64,000 nucleotides of DNA, taken from assembly GCF_031877795.1 (NCBI RefSeq), contig NC_133933.1, forward strand, positions 8,740,632 through 8,804,631, written 5' to 3'. This DNA comes from Strix aluco (taxonomy: Eukaryota; Chordata; Aves; Strigiformes; Strigidae). The notes beneath the pieces are model-generated. The model ran no database searches, was not told the DNA's origin, and saw nothing but the letters and a program-made list of their open reading frames with translations. Made by a program: the position numbers and the translations under genes. Positions 37,339 through 50,995 of the stretch are shown piece by piece; position 1 is the stretch's first letter, and the number at the start of each line of letters is the position of its first letter.

Positions 37339-40300
37339 AGTGACATTAGCCAAGAGCTTACATTTCAATTTCCTATAGTAAATTGTGGTTGTCCACTTTT
37401 GAAGAGTACAGGGCAAAGGTGTATAAATGTGTGTGTAGAGGGTGGCAGTGTGGAAGATGGAGTTCAGTAGTGCAGGTTCTGCTGGTTTTAATCTATACCG
37501 AGGTGAAAATTTACCTGACTGTCAGATATTTTCTTTCCAGAAATCACTGCCCTGCTAACAGTCGTCATGTCCTTGTGTGCTCCTAAATTGTAGTAATATT
37601 CAGTAGAAAGGTATTTGGACTGCAATACTGCATTTAAATGACTAACTCATTCAAGTGTTCTGCAGTCTGTAACTTAGACCTTCATTATAGATTGACCAGT
37701 TCAGACTTAAGGTGCTCAACAAACATGGGTTTATCTTGTTTCTGCCAAGTAAAACCTTTCTTGTTTTGACAGTATTTTCCAGTGTAATCTGTGTTATTGG
37801 GATATAGGTGGGAAAGTGTGTGTGTCTCCTGTTTTGGCAAGAAAATCGGTAGCCGCTGGGTGCTGAGATGATTTGGAAGTGCAGCCAATGCAATGTTCAC
37901 AGTGATCAAACTGGAGCTATTGCTGCTGTGTCAGCTGCCAAAGATACACAGTTAGAGACTTCATTCAGGGAGAATAAGGAAAATTCATAGTCCCATGACA
38001 TTAAATGAAGAGAACAGCCAAAGCCCTTGTTATATATTTCCTTTTTTCCATTTCTTTGTATGCATTTTTCTCCTCCTTTACATCTGTCTGTGTCAGAAAG
38101 GTTCTTGTTTAAAAGGTTTTGTAGGTGTTGGGAACAAAAACAGCTGAACTTGTAGTCTGATCCATCCAACCAGGTTCTCCTGCCATAGACAGCTGTTCTT
38201 TCCTTTCAAACCCTCCAAAACCACTCTGAGCTAAATGTTTCATTTTTAAAAAATGAATCATCCATCATAATCCTTCTTGTAAGGAAAAGAAGATACTTCT
38301 GAACAATAACTATAAAATTTCCTTGCATTCCTTTCAAGACAGTATCTATTGCTTTTTCTGTAATAACTGTCCTTTCTCTGCCATCCTTCTTACTGCTTGT
38401 TTCTTCTTCTCCATCCTCTCTCAAAACATGCTGTCCGCTCTGTCTTCCCACTTGTATCACATTCCCTCACTTTTATCCTTTCCATCTTGTTTCCATGGGC
38501 CTAGTCTGGTACTACTAAAATTAATGGACATTTTGGCAATTTCTCTGTCTATAGCAAAGCCGGATGCTGTCTAAGTGCTGCTGCACTTGGACCAGTAGCA
38601 AATGTATCAGGTTGCCTATGAAACTCCATCACTCTGGTGCTCTACAGGAAAACCAGTGCTGCTTTTGTCAGGCTAGCCGGGATGTACATCATTACTAAAG
38701 AAGCAGTCGGGCTGTATGGAAAATTAAATCAAACTCCCAAGATGAATTGGGCTTCCTCCCAGTTCTGTTCCTCAGGCTGAGATCTTTAGCAGACATATGC
38801 TGGAGGAGGGATCAGGGAAGAAGGGAAAAGATGGAGCAGGAGAAAGGGAAATTTTAAATGCCCTGAGGCAAAAGCTTAGCTGTCCTCTGCAGAGGTTTCT
38901 AGCTCTCTGAAAACCTCTTGCTCTCAGCTACTATTTTTTTTCCTTCTCTCCATAAAAGCATAAATATCAGTCTGTACTAGTAGGGTAGTTTGGCTTTTGG
39001 AACAGTCAAAGGTTAAAATGTTGTTTGGAAAACTTTACAATAATATATAAAGAATGTGTCACCTGCCTTCGCACTGGAGAGCTGTGTTACAAAAACTCTT
39101 TTTGATCTGGTGGATCCAGCTTCCTTTTTAGTTAAAATAAGATTGTCCATGTAAACCAGACAAAGCAAAGCAACTTGAAAAAAGAAACAGAAGTTGATAG
39201 AGGAAGAATTCCAAATCAGGGACTGGAAAAAATGTCTATACTTTGTCCTGGATCCATCCTCTATAAGCACTTCGGTGATGCATTAGAAAGCCAGTAACCC
39301 TAAACTTTCTCTTGTCAGTAGAACCTGGGAGGTATCTCCAAAGAGCAATTCTACTCATCTAAAACCCAAGGAAGCCTGTCTAGATACTCGTTCTCTTCAT
39401 GGATGATAAAGGAAGCAAAGGGCAACTCATTTTCTATTTTTGGCTCCTCAAGCAAATGCTTAAATTTGAAAAGGATGCAACTGGTCCTTTGTATATACTT
39501 AAGTGATACAGTGTGTATGAATCTGTGGAGATGCCAGAGAGAAAAAGGGGCATTAGAACTAGTGACACAGAGGAATGAACAGCAGATGAATGAGCCTGTA
39601 CATATGGGGCAAAAGAAAGAGAAAAATAAACGATAGCCACGAATAAACGAGACCAAGTGATGGGCACTTGGCAGAGTCTCCTGTGGTGACAGAGAGAAGG
39701 AAATGTGGAACAAATGTCCTTGGTTTTAGCCATGTTTGGTACACAGCAGTGACAAGACAGTCACAAGAAACTGTTAGAGGCTGAGAGGTAGTATTGCTTA
39801 GGAGGAAACAGCCAGGTCAACTCCAGGTGTACTGTGATGGATAGACTGCACGCAGACCTCTGTTTCTGATAAGCTCAACATATGTGGGATTTTATGCTTA
39901 AATGGCCTTGTTGACTGCCATTAATAATTTTCGGCAAAACTAGACAAAAATTAAAATAACCTTTTCATGTTAAAAAACCCCACCCTAAATAATTTCATTT
40001 TTTCTCTCAGATATATGTGTAGGATCAGCAGGGTCGTAGCAATCCTTGAAAGGTTAAGAGAATTTGTTTGCTAAGAGACCATTGCTCTCCCATTTGTTTA
40101 TTGCTTCATCTGACACCTTAAGCACTTCCCATGTTGCTGAGGGTTGTCTATAAATCTTGTACCTTGTACCAAATTAAGAAGACCATCTGTTGAAGAAAGC
40201 CTGTGTAAGGAGGTTTCCTGGCAGCATTGATGAAACTGCACCTATACCATCATTTCAAGCCCCTCTTTCTCTGAGAGAAGGGGGCAGGATTGGTTTTCTG

Positions 40301-42639
40301 TTGAGCAACACACAGCTCCAGTGAATCTGTAATTTCCAAATGTCTGTTGATTGAATTTGTGTATTAATGGTTATAAGGATCTTCCTCCTTAAGCTATAAA
40401 TCACATTTTATGGTATTAATTCATAGGAAATGATTAAAGCACCCTAAATAGGTAAAGATTTACAGGTTTAATATTAGCTGCTTGACTGGCATCTCCTCTT
40501 GATGTTGTAGTGCCAGAAGACTGATTGGAGCGAGTTCATTTTTATGGAGTTATTCTTCATTAATAACCTGTTTCTGACTCCATCAAACATGCACAAGGGA
40601 CACAGAGACAGTTATTTGTTCTGAATATGAGGGACTGTAGGTTAAATGTTTTCCTTCATTTCAGATTAGTTACAGTACTGTGTTCTCTGCCTTAAGCAGC
40701 AACTCACTGCTGGGAGATGTGTGAAACAGGAAAGCAGCCAGGTTATATTCTTCATGACAAGAGTTTCTGAAAAGTCAAGGAGGTTCACTTTTGGCTTTTT
40801 TTTCATTTGATCATGCAAATGTTTTCTGTTTCAAAGCGTGCACAATCTTTAAAAAAATAATCTTGCTGGGGGTTTGAAGACATGACGGAATAGACACCAG
40901 GAAGATCAGTTCAGAAAATGTTTTCTTAGGTAGGGTGCAGCAAAGAAGAAACAAAATATTGTGAGAAATACTTTGTGAGTTAGCACTTGTGTATTGGAGA
41001 GAGTACAGGGCAATGTGGAGAGGATCAGAGACATAGTAATCGGGTCTGGGAAGGTCCCGCATGGTCAGGAAAATATGGTTGACTTGTACTGGTATGAAAT
41101 AGGAAGATCTTGTTGAACTTCAGTCTCTTGGTGCCTGGATGTGCATAACTTGTTTAGCCCTAACTTGCCACATTTCTACAGCAAACAGGGCTGTGTTGAC
41201 ATCTCAGCTTTAGCCTCCTGTTAAAAATAAACATTTCTTTAATGCAGAGTTATCTCCATTTTTAGTCAAACTCCTCAGTCTAATAACAGAAACTTGAGGA
41301 TGCTTCCTTTTATTTTGATATAACCATTTTTCTTTTCTGGAAGACACTGTACCTTTTGATCTCCTGAAAATTAAACACTTTTTTGATGTCATCTAAATTA
41401 TATACATCACACTGCTATTCAGTAAACAGTAAGACCTTGATACTACTCACCTCTCACATTGTCCAAAGCTAGTTCATTAGGCTACTTAGGGATGAAGTTC
41501 GATCAGTTGTTAGGCATCATGATAGAAGATGGATTACGTCAGTAGTTTCCAAATTGTGATCCACAGACTTGAAGGTCTGCTGAGATTTAGCTGATCTTGA
41601 GAATTTTTCATGCTTTGATTCAGCTATTAAATCATGTTCAAAGAAGTTCACCAGTCAGAAACATATTGTCAGGTGATGATATGACTGGCAAAATTTGACA
41701 GGAGTCAATGCAATCATGCAGCCCCACTCTGCCTGAAGAACTGTCCCTTTTCCCAGACTTTGTTCTAAATCCTTTTCTGTGAAAGCCAGTAGCAGTGTTG
41801 TTGCCACTGCAACATGATGTAGTTACCAGTGGGAGGGAAAGAGTCTTCATTATTGCCTTTATTTAAGAGATGGGTATGGTGTGAAAAGTTGTGGACACTT
41901 CTGGCTTTTTCTTCCAAGAAGTTGATGTGAAAGTGAATTATTACTACCACAGAGAAACAGTAGTAGTATAGTATTAGGATGTTTAGATTTTAGAGGTGAT
42001 CCATGCACAGTGCCTGGAGGATCTTGTGATGAGATGTCACATCAAATAAGAAATCCAATACTCAAATTCAGTTGTCATAAAAAGGTTTTACTTTGACTCA
42101 ATTCTAGCACTCTGACTCCATTCCAGAAAAATAAAGACTCAGTGTCAGAATTATTTTTATTTTGCTTTGAATGCTGTTCACATGCACTAAATGAAAAAGA
42201 ACTTTCATGTTCTGGTTAGAAAAATTAGCTCAAAGAACATTTTAATGCTACTTGCTCTTATTTTTGATTCCATGTTCCAGAAATGTCTGTGGTGCTTGCT
42301 AGAGATCATAAAGCATCATCAGCCTCTCCTTCACCATGCATAATGAAAGCCAGCATTTCAACAACACTGGGAAGAAGCTTTATTTACATAGCACAAAGGA
42401 AAATGATTTTTTGAAAGACCAACGTTAATCATGGACAGTACAACAAATTACAACGTTTTCAGCAAAACACTATCGAATGTTTTTATTCTAGCCAAAGACC
42501 AGGTTTCTGATTCTGAGAATAACACCATGCTCCACACCAAAGAGACACAAAAGGGCTTCTCCAGCACTGTTCCATTAAACCCCCTTCACCTCTAGAAGAG
42601 GAGCTTGGTTCTGACAAAGCTGACTGTGTTTAATGATCC

Positions 42640-42665
42640 TTGAAGTCAGTGGGACTATCTCCATA
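42640..42665. repeat. Fragment of ancient foldback repeat
   Basis: The sequence cttgaagtcagtgggactat resembles the 'ttgaagtcaatgggact' core seen at other places in this window and in other amniote genomes. It is short, so chance is possible. Confidence 0.25.
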
Positions 42666-44511
42666 ATATCTACCCATATCTCCCAGGTCCCTGTCAGTAG
42701 ACCTCCGGGAAAAACATTTTCTTTACCCTGCACAGCAATGAGTTCATGCCAATGCACATCTGAGGCTGAGCAGATAGCTGGGGCATTTATGGAGATACTG
42801 CTGGTGTCTGTGTTCTGCCTCACGGGCTCAGCAGAGCCCCTGCCCCTTTAGGACAGGGGTCTGGAAGGAGATTCCCATCTTTTAGTGACTATAAATGTAG
42901 GGTGGGCATTTGGGTGGCTTTTGTGTTTGGTTTTGGGGAGGAGAGGGTGTCATCTTTCTCTTGTTCTGTTAGAACAGAACAGACATAGATTTGCTTTGCA
43001 TATCTTTTTTGTTAGCTCTCTGAATTCAGTAGAAAAGCACCTGATAGACCCTCTAAGCCACTAGGATGATTTACTGCTAAATAGATAAGATGCCTATGGC
43101 TGATGATAATTATTCCCTGCTTTCTTCACACATTCACAGAGCTCACCTGTTGTCTAAAAGTGAGTGGAGCAATGGAAGGGGAGAAACACGTCTGTAGACA
43201 TGAACTAAGGCTGACTAAGGAAATTGCTTGCGTGCATTAGATTATTTAGAAAACCTATGTATGGTTTTCTCTTGTTTTTTTCTATGATACTGTTTAATAC
43301 CACCTAGATTCTTACTTCTCGTCTTGGCTTCAAGAAATGTATTTTTCTTACAATTTGAATGCAGTTTGCAAAGGTATGTGAGATTCCCAAGTATTTCCTC
43401 AGAGAGAAGTCAAACACTTGCAGCCTTTTTCTTATCAATTGATTCCAGTTTTTAATCCATCAAAAGCAGTTTGATGCAAAAGTTGCATCTTCATGCCTTG
43501 AAACCCTACATTTCCTTCTCAAGCTGTTTCCTTCACTGTTCCAAAGACAACACAGCTCCCATGTTACTAACAACAGTAATATAAACCCTTGAATACATTA
43601 GTTCTGAAGACAGCTCCTGGGACATCTTCCTGGTGATTCCCTTCTGATGTGATCTGCAGGTATTTACATTAAGAATCTGTGACTGCTTGAAAAAAATGGA
43701 TCAGTATCACAGCATTTCTGTTTCCTGGCCTGTTGTTTTTCATATTCCTAGGGAAATCCCATCCAGCCTAACACTGATCTTTTTGGCACTGCCCTTTAAT
43801 AGTTGCCACCCATCCAATCAAAGCAGGGCAGAAGCTGCCAAGCTCTAGTATTTCCTTGCTTTATTCCTCAAAGAATGTCCTTGCCTCCTCTTTCTTGGAT
43901 GTTTTCTATACATATGTTTGTGACTGACTCTCTATTCCCCAGGATTGTGTTTGCTTGCAATTAGTGGAGCTTTTGAGCAGATTTAGGCCACTGGTACATA
44001 GCTCAATAATCACCACTTTTCCTCTCTTTTCCAGTCATTCTTTTGTGATGGGCAAATATATTTGATGACATAATAATGTCCCTTGGCAGATTTGATCTCA
44101 TTCTGGTAATGCAAATGTTTATAGACAATGGACTCAATATGCCAGTTAAAACAGATTTTGATTTTCTTATCTACAGCCAAAGTTCTTGGCCCCTGGTGCA
44201 CAACCAAACCATGTGTAAAAAAGGTATTCAGCTCTGAATGAGATCACTAACATCTGTTGCTGCCCATAACATTTAATCTTCAGACACCATCAACAACAAC
44301 AAAAATCAGGCAGTTCAAAATGCAGAAGTGGAGAAACATGGGCACTGTGAGAGCAAGCCTCGGTTCCTCTTAATTGCAGCCATGCCTTGTGCATGCAGTG
44401 GTGCTCTCCTCACAGCTACAGTAACCTGCCTTTGGGAGTCCCTGAAGATTGTACCAGGAGAGAAAAAAAACCCTACTTTCTAAGAAGAACAGCCCAAAAT
44501 GCATCCACTCC

Positions 44512-44533
44512 TCCCCCATCCCATCCCATCCCC
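44512..44533 (+). repeat. (ATCCC)n run, about 4 units
   Basis: A short pentanucleotide repeat of CCCAT/ATCCC type within GC-richer sequence. Confidence 0.8.
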
Positions 44534-46991
44534 TGGGCAGTTGGATTCTTGCTCAAAGGTGAAGTACCAAAGGGTGGTAAATGAGAGAGGTACTGAAGTG
44601 GTCAAGAGTGTTTATTGATATAGTCTCTGATATGCAAAGATTAGCCTGACCTTTATGGTAAAATTAGCTCATAATCATTCTGATTTCTCCTGATGGTCTC
44701 CAAATGCAATTTTGAATCTCCTCTTGTTCATGATAAATTATGAGAGATAAAATACGATCACAATTTTCCAACTATCCCCAAGAACAGGAAGTATCGGCCA
44801 TCCCTCGAGGTGTTCTTTGCATTTGTCATTGAGATACCTTTTGACAAATTTGTATTTCTTCTCCCTTCTCTGTTTCTCAGAGCTATGGTATGCCTGGATC
44901 AGGAGCTACATAATGTATCTGTGCTTTACTCAACCTTTCGAAATGTTTGGACCCCACCTTGGAGCTTTCTCAGAAAGCTTGTAAAGAACCCTCCTTCAGG
45001 ATAGATGAGTATTTTCTCTTTGTGGATGGCAGATGGTCTTGGCTTATTCACAGGCACTGTCCAATGCGCCTGGAGTCTGATAACCTCAGCCATCTGAATC
45101 ACACCCGTGTGTAGTCATGAATTCTTGATAATGTTGCTGAAGCCTCACATATTCTCTTTACTGCTTTTCTTAATCATAAGGATTCTCCCATCATTCACTG
45201 AGTGCTCTCTCAGACATACATTTGTTGTGCCTTGCTGATATGTGTCTTGAAGCTATGCTGGTTTTTAAATACGGGGAAAAAGTACCGCAATGATAATGGG
45301 AATAGTATAAGAGACTGATGAAATAAAGTAAATTAAAGTTTAATGCTAGCAGTGGAAGTTAGCTATGACATTTTAGTTATATTGTTCTGTCTTCTAGAGC
45401 TATAGTTTGGAGTCCTTGAGGAAGGAATTTTGTTGTATAACGTTGTTGCAAATGTACCTGCTGGTCTGGTGCTATTATGTTCCCCATCTCCTTGACTGCT
45501 CTGAATTTTCATTGACTCTTAGATTTCATAGAAAGTTCACCATAGTCTTGCACAGGCTAAGAGTCTGCCATTAAATGGAAATTCGGGTCTCGTGTCCTTT
45601 CCAGGAGTCACAGTTAATGAACCTGCACCAAGATTTCCTACGTGATTGGCGTTCGGTACCTGTGGTTATACCCTAGAATTCCTTGCAGTGAAACAGATGT
45701 TTGTCATATGGTCCTAAACATATAAATCGGCCTGGTCTTTCCAAGCAATTTGTGTGCCAAAGAATTCAATTATGGCTTTGAATGGGCCTGGGCCATAATG
45801 CTGTGAGACGAGCTTATTTAACAGAAATTCTAGAGTGCTTGGCACGTTATGTTTACCAGGGTGAGGTGGACAGGAATGAAATGCAGTCCTGAAAAGAGGA
45901 CTGTCATGCAGATGACTCACTGCGATCAAACACTTTGAGAAAATATGGTCTCTAAATGTTATGTCTACAACTAATTAACTGTATTTATTGTAGGACCTAT
46001 AGAAATACAGAAACTGTGAAGTTTAGGGAAAATTAAATTAGGTTTTCAAACAAATGCCAGGCTGCCCAGCATTCTTTTTTTGGAAAAAAACAGCAATCTC
46101 TATGCCAAGTAAACTGAAATATGCTAAAATGCAAATGTTGATGGGTTTCAACAAGGAAATTCAATCGCTGAATGCAAACTTTGTTTTCACAAACTGAAAT
46201 GTTGAAAACATCCAGGTTTCAAACTGAGAAGTAGGATCATATATACACAGTCTTTATTTAATCAGCAGCTTTGACATTTTTACATTAATTCTTTTCTCCA
46301 GATAATGTATATTCCCCCATTGAAATATGCCCAAGTTACACACAGTGCACTCACACTCAGACACACTTGCAGTAGAGCTGACAGATTTAGTTCCAGATGT
46401 GACTATATATGTATATACTTATGTGCCATATAGTAAATATTGATTTTTTTTTTCTTTTTCATTACTAATGCCTCAAAATTGTTTGAGTATACTTTTTTGA
46501 GAATTGACATCTAGAGACGTGGCAGTATATGCTCTTTATTATAAGGGAGGGCAGGACAAGGTTCAGTAATCAAATTCCTGAATGGAAATATTGTGATTTT
46601 CAGTGCAGTGGACTCATGGTCGACAAATAATCAAGTGGTGCCTCACACTGATAGAATAGATCATGTGTTCTTTGTGTAGGTATTTTGATGGTTTGTTAAT
46701 GGCATCAAAAACCAAAAGAGAGTAGAGAGGAAAAGGATGTACTCTGTCTTTACAGTGGGTGGGTATCCGAAGGGGCAAATCCTCTGCTGGACAAGAAAAA
46801 TAATGCCTTTCCAAGTAGGTTTTAGGAAACAGTTTTTCTTTGCAAAAGCTACTGTTCCTCATACAGCTCTGAGAAAATAGATTGAGTAGTCAGGAGATTA
46901 GTGACCTTAGGCAAATCAACACTGCATATGACAATCCATTTAAACTTCAGGTCTTGGAAAAGCTGTTTGAAGACTGGCATCATGAGCCAGC

Positions 46992-47303
46992 CGTAGGCTG
47001 GCACTCTTTTTTTGCTCATCAGGATAATGGTCCCTCCCCTTGGCAAGTGAAAACTTGCTCCGTGAGACCCTGCATCCATGCGTCAGTTGGAGAGCAGCCC
47101 AGGAAAACATGGCGCTGCTAGCCAGCCAGCGTGGCGGTGTGGACGTATCAAGAGCAAGAACATCTTTCTTCAGCCTGGTCAGGAGGGTGTTAGCGCAACA
47201 CTAAGTCTAAGTTCACAGGGAGCCCCGCCAAGCACCTTCTTGGCTCTGTACTAGAGGAATGGTGCGCAGGAGCCAAAACAGGGAAGCCCTGAGGAAGGGC
47301 TGC
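46992..47303. other. Weak CpG-enriched stretch
   Basis: About 11 CpGs fall in roughly 310 bp, again in contrast to the flanks but weaker than at 3987-4175 and 20787-21148. A short inverted repeat (gccagccgtaggctggc) lies at its left end. No gene is recognised here. Confidence 0.3.
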
Positions 47304-49372
47304 GGCCAAAACTGTAGAAATCAAATCTAGGTCTGAATAGAGCACTTCGCTGACCAAAACTGGATTGTCACCAATTGCTTCTATTTAATGAGACCCTGTG
47401 GAAAGCAGGACCTTACACTATAAACTTCCGAAAGGGGGAGCAGAGTGTCTAGGTCGGTGATTAACCAACTAGAATAATCAGTGTGTGTGAGACACTTTGG
47501 GGGATAGCTGTGATTCAGTTTGTGGAAAGAACGAGGTGTCATTTCATTTTTTTAGGGATGTAAGTTTGTAACTAATTTTTGTCTCTCCTTGCCAGCATAA
47601 CGGTTTGAATGTTAATTTAATTTCGCAGAATATCATTTATGTAAATGTAATTAGAAGGGAAACATGATCGGGAGATGCACAGCACCAAAGAAAATTTATT
47701 ACTCCGAGGGGTATTGCTCTAATCATTCAACTGCAATATTGAGTTTCCCCAGATTTAATCTAAAAGCAATAAATTACAAAAGGCTAATGTCCTGCCCAAC
47801 AAAAAGCTGTCATGAACCCAAGTTTCTGTGGGGAAAAAATTCAACTTCATTTCAGCAACAGGCTCTCCTCGTTTACACATTCCTTTTATGATTCCAGTCA
47901 AGTCAAAGTAAAATGAATACAAATGTGAGGGTTCGAACACTTTCCCTGAATATGTATGTGTGTCTGTTGGTGATTGTAATAATCAGCAATCCAAGGCGCT
48001 GGGACTCCATCATCTTGGGCAGAATTAGGAATGCAGTCCTGCAAAGATACAACTGCAAATTCTTCTCCCCACCTTCACCATGACCCTGTGATTTAAGGGA
48101 AGGCAAACTTGAGTCTGATTAATTCCAGTGTCCGTATGAAAGTCTGTTGCTAACGTGACGTCATTTTTGTTCTGCTGACAAAATGAATAAGAAACAAGCT
48201 GTCCTTTTGCCTGTGTTAGCGACTGTAACCTGTGTACTCCATGGGAAGCACTGTCTGTGCAGGGGAAGTTGCCCTGTCGACACTGCTGGTCTGCATTTAC
48301 TAAAGGGGCACTTTTGGAAATTGGAATGAAAAACAAACAGATAATCAAATAATATTGTGTGGTTACTTCTCAGAGGCCTTGAATAGCAGTTCTGCTATGC
48401 AAGGAGCATCTCTCCACTTGGTAAAACCTGCAATGAAAATTTGTCAGAGAACAAACAAAAGCTAGGCAAAAAAAGAATTGGTAAATGCCTGCCTAATGTG
48501 TAGGCTAAAACACTGTTAAGTGTTGGGGTTTTGTGGTGCAATTTAGTATGAAGGCTGATGCCAACATTACACTTCTCTAAGAAGCGGAGTAATTAGTACA
48601 GGAAATAGGTTTCTTATGTTTTATTTAGCGAAATTCATCTCTGGTTTAACTCCACTGTAGCCTGTATTACATTTGTTCTTATTTCCCAGTGTTCCTCTGC
48701 ACAGTTCTTTATACCATGACCTTTAATTCACTGTGGTTGTCTTTTATTTTAGGTAAGGGCCATAGTTCCTCTCTCAATTTGTTAGTATCAATTATGTTGT
48801 AAGCCCGGGTTTCTTGGCTCGCAAAATGAAACCCATCAGGTCTGCAACAAGTTTTTACAAAGTGCACGTTGGCAGGTTTACAGATTCCCACGGCTGTACA
48901 TGGGACACGGGGAGAAGCACAGGGCTGCAGCCTCAAAGGCACGGAGAAACAGAACTATGAGGGGACCGGGGGAAAATGTGAGGAACAAAGAGAACCAATG
49001 TTGTTAGAAGCGAGAGAGAAAGGGCTCAGCATATGAATTACTCGTGTCCTTGTGGAGGAAAGAGAAGTCTTAGGAGGATGGCTGCAAGCAGTAACTAGCA
49101 CATTGGAGAATGAGAGAAAATGACTGGGCTTGTTGGGACTTACAAACAAGCAGGTGAGGCTCAGGACCTGCTGCTGACCAACAAAGGAAAGCCAGTTATG
49201 AAGACAGTTATTGAATTCAAATCAGTATCTTCCTTCTCACCCCATACAAGCTCTGGAGATAAGCTCCAAGGGTTCCTTGGGAACGACTTTGGCCGAGAGA
49301 GAGAATATGCGTGCACAGATCTACACTTGGGTTCCATGATGGGATGGCACTGACAAGACAGGGAGTCAGCTG

Positions 49373-49400
49373 CCTCCTCCTCCTCCTCCTCCTCCTCCTC
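49373..49400 (+). repeat. (CCT)n microsatellite, about 9 units
   Basis: A perfect trinucleotide run. Frames crossing it translate to homopolymers (Leu on the plus strand; Glu or Arg on the minus strand) and should not be read as protein. Confidence 0.95.
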
Positions 49401-50980
49401 TTGTCTCTTGTATGTGTTGCAGAGATGGGTTCCTGCACTGGGAACTCTTCTTTTAAGGCTGCTTCCATGCGGCAGGGACCCCAACTTCTGTTTCATTTCA
49501 GCCAACCCAAAATTAAACTGAAAGGAGGAAAAGGTGATTGAATAGATTCATAGCAAGATACATCCTGCATCAGCTTTTGGTCTGTAGGGTACTGGTTTAA
49601 ACCTGTTATAGTTGTAATTCTCCACCCACAGGTGTTTAGGGAGGTACAAATGTGTGCAGCAGAACATTGGACAAACTGCTGTGAGTACACTTAATTAACA
49701 GTGAACATGCACAGTACTAATCATCTCATCCTTGACTGTGTGCAAGTACAGCACAGATCATGACAACCTGAACAGTAAGCTGCAGGCCTCTGCTGTGTGG
49801 TTGCATAGAGGATCTTTCACAGCTGGGGCTAGTTCCTTGGCTTTTTGCTGGCCAATCAGCAGAGAATGACAAAACCGTAGAGCAAGAGTGGGAAAGGTCT
49901 TACCTTAGTGATGTACAGTGTACACAGATTGCAAGACGTAGTGCTAAGAGACCTGAGATATATTTTTCAATTCACAAGATGTAATCACTGTAGTTGTGAA
50001 AGAACATTTAAGGTCTTTTTCTCTTTGTTTTTGCATAATGCAGGAAGGGAAATCCTGCATCATGGAAAATGTTTTCTGCCCCAAATGAAGACTACTGTTC
50101 TAAAATTCCTTCAGATGCATACATGAAGATTTTATTAATCAAAAGAAGTCTTCCAAGATCTTCACCATTTATTACAGTTCCTGTGTTTTTCATTCCAGTG
50201 AGATTTATAATTATAAAGTGGTAATTAAAGAGGCCCCACTCTGTAATTCCATAGGAATTCCTCTGTGATCTGACATTAATTAACAACCAATTATAAATTA
50301 TGATATAACTTCTAAAAAACCCACCAGTGTCTGGATGCCTTCTTTCAGTTACAATGAAACGTTAGAAGGAATTTCACTTTTGTAAGCTGGAACCTTGTTG
50401 CAGATTGATCGATAATACCATGCGCTTACGGGTGTGTTTCCAACAATGCAGCAACTACAAGGATGGGCAGGTTTGACCTATGAAGGTTTTGAAAAACTTT
50501 TTATCCCCATCTTTCGTGTAAGAGGCATCTGTCTCACAGGATTTCAACCTTCTGTCATGTCAACAAGTGTGCACACTTTAATGCTTAGATTTCATCTGAC
50601 TTGTTATATAAATTAGAGTGATATGATGCATTGCTCATATGCCTGATGCGAGCTCTCTCTGGCTTGAAAATGTATTTTAAATAATTATAGCCAATTAGGA
50701 AAAAGAGAAAAATAGTTACTGGCTCCAATGAGAATGTCTGTGGAATAGAGATGTGATAGCGGGTTAAGGAAATAAACTTTCAAAATTCTGGCATTATTTG
50801 GCCACCTGCAGTAAAGATCTGATATCTAATGGAATTTGTATGTCCCCAAAATCTGACAGGTAGAATGCTACCTAGAGATATGTGGGTAATAAAACACCTG
50901 GTACATGTGGATAATCAATACTTAACATCTCTCTTTCCCTTTTTCTCCTTTATTTCTTTTACTTCATTTTTTACCTTTTT

Positions 50981-50995
50981 GTGTGTGTGTGTGTG
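50981..50995 (+). repeat. (GT)n microsatellite, 7.5 units
   Basis: A perfect dinucleotide run directly after a T-rich stretch. It is short but potentially polymorphic. Confidence 0.9.

Larger units (their letters stand above)
35628..46991. other. Non-coding DNA, no gene recognised
   Basis: Over 11 kb without a recognised gene. It contains a (TTTTG)n-like run at 37313-37338 that forms a plausible splice-acceptor tract. There is a possible hAT-transposon end at 41540-41585, a decayed foldback piece at 42640-42665 and an (ATCCC)n run at 44512-44533. Open frames are all 120 codons or shorter and unrecognised; the longest (39351-39713 minus) is Ser/Phe-rich. No RNA gene was identified. Confidence 0.55.

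Noticed and set aside
47926..47945. GGTTCGAAC resembling a tRNA T-arm (B box)
   Set aside because: No matching A box, acceptor stem or anticodon arm lies at the right distance. A short chance match.
49161..49505. Glu-rich and Arg-rich minus-strand frames and a Leu-rich plus-strand frame
   Set aside because: They are translations of the (CCT)n microsatellite at 49373-49400, not proteins.
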